DNA of 64,000 bases from NCBI GenBank assembly GCA_016192705.1, contig JACPTQ010000022.1, positions 62,001 through 126,000 of the forward strand, given 5' to 3'. Positions within the stretch are counted from its first letter, which is position 1; every line of letters starts with the position of its first letter. The position numbers and the translations under genes are program-made. This stretch comes from Deltaproteobacteria bacterium (GTDB lineage: Bacteria > Myxococcota > JACPTQ01). The notes beneath the pieces are model-generated. The model did no database searches. It was given only the letters and a program-made list of their open reading frames with translations, and had not been told where the DNA came from. This document shows, one piece after another, positions 44,331 through 50,525 of the stretch.

Positions 44331-44414
44331 CCCCGGACACGCTTTCCAGCTCCCCGGACATAGTTCTAGCCTCCCCGGACAAGGTTTGGGGCTTCCCAGA
44401 CACCATGGGAGGAT
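44331..44414. repeat. 21-bp tandem repeat between convergent genes
   Basis: CCCCGGACA (or close variants) occurs at 44331, 44352, 44373 and 44394, a strict 21-base period, with a degenerate fifth copy near 44310. It sits just after the stop of the giant lipoprotein gene and before the end of the convergent gene at 44440. It does not read through as a conserved peptide of either gene. Confidence 0.85.
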
Positions 44415-44439
44415 TTTCAGTGTGAATATAGATGGTTAC

Positions 44440-45240
44440 TTAGTTCTGGCGTGGCGCTGTAGCGGGCGCGGCTGGAGCGATGGGCGTGGAATCGCTCGCC
44501 TTTTTTGCCGCGTGGCGACGGCGAGCGCGCTGAATCGACGCGACGCTCCTAAACTGCGCCAAGCGCGCCGTGTCGGAGTCGTTTCGGAACGCGTAAAGCC
44601 CTGCGGACCGCACTTCGTCGACCGCCTCGTCGAGATACGTTGCCGCGCGGTCGCGAAGGTCTTTCGCCTCACTGGACGCCGAACGGTTCTCGGCGCGATC
44701 GGCCGCGACGGTCGCGTGGAGCTTCGTAACCGCGTCGGCCACCTTGCGCGCCTTCACGATCTGCGCCGCGTCGAAGTCGGTCCGCGCGAAGTCGTCGCGA
44801 TGCGACTCGGCGAGCTGGGCGAGGTCTGTGAGGTCTTGACAGAGGTCGGCGACGCCCTCGCCCTCTTGGATGCGCGCGAGCGTTTCAAGCGCCCGCTCGT
44901 GCTTGCGCAGCGCGTAACCTGCCGTCGCCACGAAGTCGCGCCGCAGAACCGTCGCCTGATCAACGAGCGCCAAGTACTCGACCGGCGTCGCCGCATCGCG
45001 CGCGTGCGTCCACGCGGTTTGCGCGGCACGGAGCGCGTTGGCTCGAGCCGAGAGCGAATCGACAAATCGCTCTTCGAGGCCAGCGGCGATGAGCTGTGGA
45101 CGATAGCGCTCGGCGGTCTCCGCGAGGTCGAACGCTTCGTGAAAAAGCGTCGCGACGGCAAGATTCGGCTCGCGAACCCGCTCCGCCGGAATCGCCTTGA
45201 GCTCGCTAAGAAGACGTTCGAAATCGTTCGTTGCTTTCAT
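44440..45240 (-). CDS. Hypothetical helical protein
   Basis: A 266-residue soluble protein with no recognised family. The sequence is nearly all helix with regular Leu/Ala heptads (FERLLSELKAIPAERVREPN, EYLALVDQATVLRRDFVATA), which suggests an extended helical bundle. Nothing in it suggests catalysis. GGAGGAATT precedes the ATG at 45240 at ideal spacing, and the longer frame upstream is not supported. A TTGACC/TTATCC promoter lies 65 bases upstream. Confidence 0.8.
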   Translation of the reverse strand: MKATNDFERLLSELKAIPAERVREPNLAVATLFHEAFDLAETAERYRPQLIAAGLEERFVDSLSARANALRAAQTAWTHARDAATPVEYLALVDQATVLRRDFVATAGYALRKHERALETLARIQEGEGVADLCQDLTDLAQLAESHRDDFARTDFDAAQIVKARKVADAVTKLHATVAADRAENRSASSEAKDLRDRAATYLDEAVDEVRSAGLYAFRNDSDTARLAQFRSVASIQRARRRHAAKKASDSTPIAPAAPATAPRQN

Positions 45241-45304
45241 TGGAATTCCTCCGAGTGTTGGTTTGAGGACATTTCGCTCGCCCCCGGCGAACGAACGAGG
45301 TGGG

Positions 45305-45332
45305 GGATAACAAGGGGCGAAGCCAAGGTCAA
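45305..45332 (-). promoter_or_regulatory. Sigma-70-type promoter for the helical protein gene
   Basis: TTGACC (45332-45327) and TTATCC (45310-45305) lie 16 bases apart on the minus strand. The leader would be about 58 bases. Confidence 0.45.
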
Positions 45333-45378
45333 CCGGTGTGTGCAACAGGATGCGAAAGCGGGTGCGGGCGCGGGGCGG

Positions 45379-45930
45379 CTAATCCCAACAGGAGCGATAG
45401 AATTCCGCGATCTCCGATCGCTCCAGATCGCTCGCCAAAGCCGCGACGATCGGATCGAGATACGCGCGATCGATCGCGTCGCGCTGCGCGGTAATGATGC
45501 TCCGCACATCGTCGCGATCGCGTGCGCGCTCCGAGATGACCTTGTGAATGATCAGGTCTTCGGGGGAACAAACCGGAACTTCGATGTCACCGAAGGCGCA
45601 TGGTTTCGCACGGGCGATTGCGGCTTCCTCGAACGGTAAGAGCGCGAACACGAGATCAATTCGCCCGCCCGTCGTGGTCTCCAATGGGAGGACACGACGC
45701 GCTCTCGCAAAGCTGACCGGGTCGTTGACAAGCACACGAAATACTCCCGTAAGGCGCTCGACAAACGCGGGGACGTCGACGTCCGGCACGTGAACGGTCA
45801 CGTCAACATCGAGCGTTGTTCGCGGGGCGGCCCAGGCGGAGACCGCAAGGCCACCGATGACCATGTACGGCGCTCGGGCCGACGCGAGAAACCGAGCGAT
45901 CTCGCTCAGCGTTTGCTCGAGGCTGGTCAC
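45379..45930 (-). CDS. Nucleotidyltransferase (AbiEii-like) of a probable two-gene module
   Basis: A 183-residue protein of the polymerase-beta nucleotidyltransferase superfamily. The active-site region reads YMVIGGLAVSAWAAPRTTLD followed by VDV, giving the D-x-D pair, and GRIDLVF may supply the third acid. SPEDLIIHKVISERARDRDD is typical of the AbiEii/DUF-type group found in toxin-antitoxin and abortive-infection modules. The GTG start overlaps the stop of the small upstream gene (GTGA). Together they look like a small defence or toxin-antitoxin pair, but which is toxin is not evident. Confidence 0.82.
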   Translation of the reverse strand: MTSLEQTLSEIARFLASARAPYMVIGGLAVSAWAAPRTTLDVDVTVHVPDVDVPAFVERLTGVFRVLVNDPVSFARARRVLPLETTTGGRIDLVFALLPFEEAAIARAKPCAFGDIEVPVCSPEDLIIHKVISERARDRDDVRSIITAQRDAIDRAYLDPIVAALASDLERSEIAEFYRSCWD

Positions 45931-46145
45931 GGTTGGCGCCGAACCTTCGCAAGGGCGCGGTGCATCGCGCGAACGCCGCGGGGGTCAAAACGACGCGGGG
46001 GTACGACGCGAGAAACCGAATCGACGACAAACCCGATCGACGCGACGCGGTCGGCAAACGAAAGCGCAATCGGGTGCGCCACCTCCCAGCGGTTAAACTC
46101 GTTCCACTGGGCAAGGCGCGCGCGCAGCGTCTGCGATCGGTTCAT
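45927..46145 (-). CDS. Small protein, likely partner of the nucleotidyltransferase
   Basis: A 72-residue basic protein (MNRSQTLRARLAQWNEFNRW at the start, and near the end VRAMHRALAKVRRQ). I do not recognise it with certainty; small genes of this kind often precede such nucleotidyltransferases. The start is placed at ATG 46145 because the ATG at 46157 overlaps the TATAAT box. With this start the -10 is ten bases upstream, consistent with a leaderless mRNA. The GTGA overlap links it to the enzyme. Confidence 0.65.
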   Translation of the reverse strand: MNRSQTLRARLAQWNEFNRWEVAHPIALSFADRVASIGFVVDSVSRVVPPRRFDPRGVRAMHRALAKVRRQP

Positions 46146-46155
46146 AGCGTCCATC

Positions 46156-46161
46156 ATTATA
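46156..46161 (-). promoter_or_regulatory. Consensus -10 box (TATAAT) for the nucleotidyltransferase module
   Basis: A perfect TATAAT on the minus strand ends ten bases before the ATG at 46145. The -35 region lies in the repeat sequence at 46172-46190 and does not match consensus. Confidence 0.5.
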
Positions 46162-46171
46162 CTGCCTGAGT

Positions 46172-46225
46172 CGCCTCTGCGCCTTTGCGTTTATTCCCTT
46201 CTCCCGCACCCGCATCCGCATCCGA
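46172..46225. repeat. Composite repeat between divergent operons
   Basis: GCCTCTGCGCCTTTGCGT (46172-46190) is followed by CCCGCACCCGCATCCGCATC (46203-46222), placing both repeat types within 55 bases between the nucleotidyltransferase module and the cytochrome operon. Confidence 0.8.
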
Positions 46226-46323
46226 GTCTCGCAACTCTGCAAGACGCTCCCCCGCTTTTCGCAGAACTGCAAGAGATCGGTTTTGCCCGGTTTCCCCCCA
46301 GGAGCTGCGCGAAACCAGTCCGG

Positions 46324-46338
46324 GCGTGGATTCCACGC
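46324..46338 (+). promoter_or_regulatory. Palindrome upstream of the cytochrome operon
   Basis: GCGTGGA-T-TCCACGC is a perfect seven-base inverted repeat ending 14 bases before the -24 element. It is a likely operator for a dimeric regulator. Confidence 0.55.
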
Positions 46339-46351
46339 GCGCGCGCGGACC

Positions 46352-46367
46352 AGGCATTTCGGTTGCT
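46352..46367 (+). promoter_or_regulatory. Sigma-54-type promoter of the electron-transfer operon
   Basis: AGGCATTTCGGTTGCT has GG (46353-46354) and GC (46365-46366) ten bases apart, with GGCA and TTGC of the consensus. Transcription should start near 46378, just before GGAG (46381-46384) and the GTG at 46396. The spacing to the ribosome binding site is the same as at 35944-35985. Confidence 0.6.
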
Positions 46368-46395
46368 CATAAGTCAGGCAGGAGTGGTGTGTCTT

Positions 46396-46986
46396 GTGAC
46401 CATTTTGAGTAAAGGTTGTCGATCGATCGCGTCGGCGGAAGGGCTGTGCGCCGTCATACTCGCCCTCGCCTGCGACCTCGGCGGTGCCGGCGGCGGCCCG
46501 TCCCCACGTCCGCTACCGATTCGCCCGCTGATAGAACGCGTTCGCGAAACCACCGATCCCGTCGCGCGCGGCGCGGTCGTTTACCGCCAATACGGCTGCG
46601 GCTTGTGCCACGGCATCGACGGAAAGGGCGAGGTCGCAAACGAGAACTCCGAAACCGGCGGCAAGATTAACGGTCTCACGAAGGTGAAAGAGGGTTACGC
46701 CGAGGTCGAGGTCGCCAAGATGATCCGCGAGGGGGTCAAGCAGGTCGGTAAGAAAGACGCGGCCGGCCCGACGCCACCCTTTCGAATGCCGAGCTTCGCG
46801 AATCATTTGAAGGCGAGACAAGTCGACGATCTGGTGGCCTACCTTTTTAGTTTGTACCCGGGGGCGGGGGAAGAGAAGAGAAATGCAACCACAGAGACAC
46901 AGAGGAATGGAGATCTGAGGGAGAAGAAAAAGGCGGGCAAGAAAGAACAGCCGGGAGCGGGAAAGGACGATTGGGACAAGGAATGA
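46396..46986 (+). CDS. Monoheme c-type cytochrome lipoprotein
   Basis: A 196-residue lipoprotein (AVILALAC lipobox). The class I cytochrome c domain has the haem motif CGLCH near residue 73 and a Met ligand probably in FRMPSF, followed by the typical helix DDLVAYLFSLYPG. The C-terminal 40 residues are unusual: EKRNATTETQRNGDLREKKK is encoded by a dispersed DNA repeat. It would carry electrons in the periplasm, perhaps docked to the NrfD module encoded downstream. The GTG at 46396 is chosen for GGAG upstream and for the signal peptide. It overlaps the next gene by ATGA. Confidence 0.8.
   Translation: MTILSKGCRSIASAEGLCAVILALACDLGGAGGGPSPRPLPIRPLIERVRETTDPVARGAVVYRQYGCGLCHGIDGKGEVANENSETGGKINGLTKVKEGYAEVEVAKMIREGVKQVGKKDAAGPTPPFRMPSFANHLKARQVDDLVAYLFSLYPGAGEEKRNATTETQRNGDLREKKKAGKKEQPGAGKDDWDKE
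46887..46906 (+). repeat. CACAGAGACACAGAG-type repeat inside the cytochrome C-terminus
   Basis: AACCACAGAGACACAGAGG encodes the TTETQR peptide in the cytochrome tail. The same DNA and peptide recur at the end of the NrfD gene (51890-51931). Confidence 0.85.
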
Positions 46987-47480
46987 GCCGGCGACTCGCA
47001 ATAGGCGTCGTTGTTTTCGTCCTTGGCGTCGGCGCGGCACTTCTCGCGGCCGAACGCCCCATCGAGCAGCCGCTTCCATACAGCCACGCGGTTCACACGA
47101 AGGAGGCCGCGTGCGTTCTTTGCCACGCGGGCGCGCAATCCCAACCGAACGCGGGAATCCCCAAATTCAGCGTCTGCCAAAGCTGCCACGCAACGCCGCC
47201 CCCAAGACTCGCCGCGCCCGACAAGGCGCGCTGGGAGAACGCCGCGAAGGCGAAGGAACCCGAGGCGTGGAACCGACTCTACGAAGTCCCAAACCACGTC
47301 TACTTCTCGCACCGGCGCCACGTCGCTGTGGGAGGGATCGATTGCGCGGCGTGCCACGGCGACATGGCGACCTCGACGACGCCGCCAACGCAGGCCGCGG
47401 TCCCGATTTCGATGCGACGCTGCGTGAGCTGTCACGAGCGCGAACAGGTCACGAACGACTGCACGGCGTGTCACCGATGA
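46983..47480 (+). CDS. Pentaheme c-type cytochrome (ActA/QrcA-like)
   Basis: A 165-residue protein with an N-terminal membrane anchor or signal (LAIGVVVFVLGVGAALLAA) and five haem motifs: CVLCH, CQSCH, CAACH, CVSCH and CTACH. Extra histidines such as those in YSHAVH and FSHRRH could act as distal ligands. A small multihaem cytochrome before a molybdopterin-type gene is the order seen in alternative complex III (ActA) and the Qrc complex (QrcA, hexaheme). It should take electrons from the FeS subunit and pass them to periplasmic carriers. ATG 46983 overlaps the upstream stop; the longer frame is not needed. Confidence 0.88.
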   Translation: MSRRLAIGVVVFVLGVGAALLAAERPIEQPLPYSHAVHTKEAACVLCHAGAQSQPNAGIPKFSVCQSCHATPPPRLAAPDKARWENAAKAKEPEAWNRLYEVPNHVYFSHRRHVAVGGIDCAACHGDMATSTTPPTQAAVPISMRRCVSCHEREQVTNDCTACHR

Positions 47481-47493
47481 GGCGGAGCGAAAC

Positions 47494-49833
47494 ATGAACC
47501 GTCGCACGTTCCTCACCGTCCTTGGTTCTGGAGGCGCCGGCGTCACGATCGGTTCGCTTGGGCTCGCGCGCCTCCTGCCACCGGGCAAAAACCCGAACAG
47601 GAAGGCGCCGCTTCACGAACGAACTGCGCTCTCCACGTGCGGAGGCTGTTCGGCGGGCTGTTCGGTTGTGCTCCGCATTGTCGATGACCGCCTGGTTGGC
47701 ATTCGCGGGAACCCGAAATGCCCGCTCGCGGGCGGCGGCCTCTGCGCGCGCGGTGCTTCCGAGGTCGAGGCGTTTTACGACCCGGATCGCTTGGTCGGCC
47801 CCGTCAGGCAAACGGGCGAGCGCGGCGGCGATGCCTGGGGGCGACTCACATGGGACGAGGCTCTGGATGCTCTGGCGCGCCGACTCGCTGAAATACGAAA
47901 GGGTGGACGCCAAGGTCGGGTCGGCGTCGTGCTTGGTCCTGGCCGAGGCGTGGTCGAGGCGACGGCGGAAGCGTTCGTGCGGACGCTCGGGAGCTCGCAC
48001 GTTTATCGCTCGTCGGGCGTTCGGGACGAGGCAAGCACGGCGGCCGCGGCGCTCACGCTCGGTTGGTCGGAAGAGTGCGCGTACGACCTCGCACAAACCG
48101 ACTACCTCCTCAGCTTCGGAGCGCCCGTGCTCGAAGGGTGGCTCTCGCCAGCGTGGGTCGCGGCGACGTTCGGCCAAGCCCGCGCGCGCAAAGAGCACCG
48201 TCTTCGGTTCGTGCAGGTCGAGAGTCGCTTATCGCCAACCGCGATGCGCGCCGACCAATGGATTGCGGTCAACCCTGGGACCGAGACGATGTTCGCGCTG
48301 GGCATCGCGAGCGCCATCGTGCGCGAGCGGCTCGTCGACCGCGATTTTCTTGAGCGCACCCCGCACGGCTTTGAGGCGTGGACCGATTCGAGTGGCGCGC
48401 GTCGCCAGGGATTCAGCGATCTCTTGAACAACACCTACACGCCGACCGCGGTTTCGGCGGCAACGGGCGTCCCGATCGTGACCCTGATTGCCGTTGCGCG
48501 AGAGTTCGCGAGGGCGCATGCACCGCTCGCGCTGGGTGAAAGGCTTGCGGGGTCGGCCGGCGCCTTCGGGCTCGCCGCCGTGCAATCACTGAATGCGCTT
48601 CGTGGACGGATTGGCGCAGCCGGCGGCGTCGTGCGGCAGATGGGGGTACCGGTGAGCCCTCTTTCCGCACCCGCATCCGCACCCGCACCCGCGTCCCCGT
48701 TCGCGCCCGCACACGGAGCATCCGTTTGGAGCGCGCTCGCAGATGAGCCGCCCACGCGTGAACCACCCTTTGATCTCCTCTTCCTCTCAGATGGCGCGGC
48801 GCTCTCGGGCCTCGCGCCCGACGATCCCGCCTGGAAGGCGCTATCGCGCGTCCCGCACATCGTCTCGTTCGCGACGGGGCTCGACCTCTCCACGCGCATC
48901 GCCGACGTCGTCCTCCCTGCGACCACGCGCTTCGAGCAGTGGAACGACGTCGTGCCACCGCCCGCGACCGGCCTCGCGACCCTAGCGCTTTCACGCCCAG
49001 CGCTTCCGCGTCTCGCGGATGGGCGCGACACGGTCCAAGTGTTCCTGGACCTTGCGAAGCGTCTCGGCCCGTCCCTCACTCTGGCGCTTCCTTTTGCGAA
49101 CACCGAGGCCGTGATCCGCCATCGCCTGCGTGGACTTGCCGCTGTTCGGCGCGGAATGCCGTACTCCACCTCGTTCCAGCGCGAGTGGGCGTCGCAGATG
49201 GCCGCCGGCGGTTGGTGGCTCTCGCCGGCATCCTCGCCCGAAAAACTCTTCGCGCTCATCCTCGAAAGCGGCGGATGGCTCGATCCGGTCGTGGCACCAA
49301 CAGAGCGCGACCGCATCGAATACCGATTTGCGCCCAAGCTGCACCTGACGAACGCCCGGGCCGAGGGCTTTCCGTACCCCGAGCCGTGGACAACGTCGAA
49401 GGTTTCCCCTGCGCTCGCCCCCGACCGCCTCTGGCTCATCCCGTTCGCGGCGGGCGGCCTCGTCGGGTGCGGCACGCCGAATCGCCCGACGCTTCTTCAG
49501 CTCGCCGGTGCGCACGTCGAAGGCGCCTTTCGACCCTGGGCCGAGTTCAACCCAGCCGATGCGAAACGTCTCGGCCTTCGCGAGGGCGGGCTCGCCGAGA
49601 TCGCCTCGGACGCTGGGCGAATCATCGTTTCGGTGCGCCACTACCCAGGCATTCCCGAAGGCGCTGTGGCCGTCGCGATGGGACCGGCCGGCGTTGGGGG
49701 CGGTCGCTGGTCGCGGAGCTGGAGCGACGGCGCGTCGCGGCTCCTCGGCGCGCAACGCGGCGCGGTCATCGGCTGCCGACTCGCGGCGGGAATCGCGGTG
49801 CAAGTCACGCCCGCGACGAGAGGCCCCGCATGA
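47494..49833 (+). CDS. Molybdopterin oxidoreductase-family subunit (QrcB/ActB1/PsrA-like)
   Basis: A 779-residue protein with a twin-arginine signal (MNRRTFLTVLGSGGAGVT), so it is exported folded to the periplasmic side. The [4Fe-4S] motif is present: CGGCSAGC then C in LCARG (C-x2-C-x3-C-x27-C). The rest fits the molybdopterin oxidoreductase fold (SVSAAT-like VSAATGVPIVTLIAVAREFA; C-terminal ASDAGRIIVSVRHYPGIPEG). Whether it binds Mo-bisMGD is unclear: ActB1 and QrcB do not. A hexamer DNA repeat (48664-48711) has inserted an Ala/Pro-rich loop, LSAPASAPAPASPFAPAHGA. GCGGAG precedes the ATG, and the gene overlaps the FeS gene by ATGA. Confidence 0.88.
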   Translation: MNRRTFLTVLGSGGAGVTIGSLGLARLLPPGKNPNRKAPLHERTALSTCGGCSAGCSVVLRIVDDRLVGIRGNPKCPLAGGGLCARGASEVEAFYDPDRLVGPVRQTGERGGDAWGRLTWDEALDALARRLAEIRKGGRQGRVGVVLGPGRGVVEATAEAFVRTLGSSHVYRSSGVRDEASTAAAALTLGWSEECAYDLAQTDYLLSFGAPVLEGWLSPAWVAATFGQARARKEHRLRFVQVESRLSPTAMRADQWIAVNPGTETMFALGIASAIVRERLVDRDFLERTPHGFEAWTDSSGARRQGFSDLLNNTYTPTAVSAATGVPIVTLIAVAREFARAHAPLALGERLAGSAGAFGLAAVQSLNALRGRIGAAGGVVRQMGVPVSPLSAPASAPAPASPFAPAHGASVWSALADEPPTREPPFDLLFLSDGAALSGLAPDDPAWKALSRVPHIVSFATGLDLSTRIADVVLPATTRFEQWNDVVPPPATGLATLALSRPALPRLADGRDTVQVFLDLAKRLGPSLTLALPFANTEAVIRHRLRGLAAVRRGMPYSTSFQREWASQMAAGGWWLSPASSPEKLFALILESGGWLDPVVAPTERDRIEYRFAPKLHLTNARAEGFPYPEPWTTSKVSPALAPDRLWLIPFAAGGLVGCGTPNRPTLLQLAGAHVEGAFRPWAEFNPADAKRLGLREGGLAEIASDAGRIIVSVRHYPGIPEGAVAVAMGPAGVGGGRWSRSWSDGASRLLGAQRGAVIGCRLAAGIAVQVTPATRGPA
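48664..48711. repeat. Hexamer-type repeat tract inside the molybdopterin-family gene
   Basis: CCGCACCCGCATCCGCACC and further units encode an Ala/Pro/Ser insertion in the middle of an otherwise conserved enzyme-type protein. Confidence 0.8.
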
Positions 49834-50525
49834 CCCGCTGGGGAATGGTCATCGACCTCGATCGCTGTACGGGCTGCGGCGCCTGCGTCGTCGCGTGTCG
49901 CCAGGAGAACAACGTCCCCGTCGCGTCGGAGGACGACTATTACAAGGGGCGGAACCTCGATTGGATTCAGCTCGCCCGCCACGTTGACGGCGAATACCCG
50001 AACACCCAGGTTCGCCAATACCCGTTCCTCTGCATGCAATGCGACGACCCGCCATGCATCAAGGTGTGCCCCGTCGGCGCGACTTATCGCGACGAAGAGG
50101 GGATCGTCGGCCAGATTTACTACCGCTGCATCGGGTGCCGCTACTGCACGAGCGCCTGCCCCTACTCGGTCAAGGTTTTCAACTGGAAGAAGCCCACCTG
50201 GCCCGACGGGACCGACCGGCGCCAGAACCCCGATGTTTCGATCCGTTCCGTGGGCATCGTCGAGAAATGCACGTTCTGCCACCACCGGCGCCAACGCGCG
50301 AAGGAAGTCGCGCGGGCCGAAGGGCGCGAGCTGAACCCGAGCGACTATGTGCCGGCATGCGCCGAGATTTGCCCCGCGGGAGCGATGGTCTTTGGCGATC
50401 TCGATGACAAGGGGAGCGACGTCCACCGCCTCGCGGAAGATCCGCGCGCCCTGCGAATGATGGAAGAGCTCGGGACGAAACCGAAAGTCATCTATTTGAA
50501 GCGCGTCGCGGAGGCGAAGAAATGA
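49830..50525 (+). CDS. Four-cluster ferredoxin-like FeS subunit (PsrB/QrcC-like)
   Basis: A 231-residue subunit with four cysteine groups: CTGCGACVVAC, CMQCDDPPCIKVCP, CIGCRYCTSACP and CTFCHHRRQ with CAEICP. This is the PsrB/DmsB type, holding up to four FeS clusters that connect the NrfD quinone site with the molybdopterin-family subunit. It has no signal peptide and would be carried across the membrane with its Tat-exported partner. It overlaps both neighbours by ATGA, so the three proteins are made together. Confidence 0.93.
   Translation: MTRWGMVIDLDRCTGCGACVVACRQENNVPVASEDDYYKGRNLDWIQLARHVDGEYPNTQVRQYPFLCMQCDDPPCIKVCPVGATYRDEEGIVGQIYYRCIGCRYCTSACPYSVKVFNWKKPTWPDGTDRRQNPDVSIRSVGIVEKCTFCHHRRQRAKEVARAEGRELNPSDYVPACAEICPAGAMVFGDLDDKGSDVHRLAEDPRALRMMEELGTKPKVIYLKRVAEAKK

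Noticed and set aside
44310-44414. CRISPR array
   Set aside because: The 21-base units are directly tandem with no spacers, and no cas gene is near.
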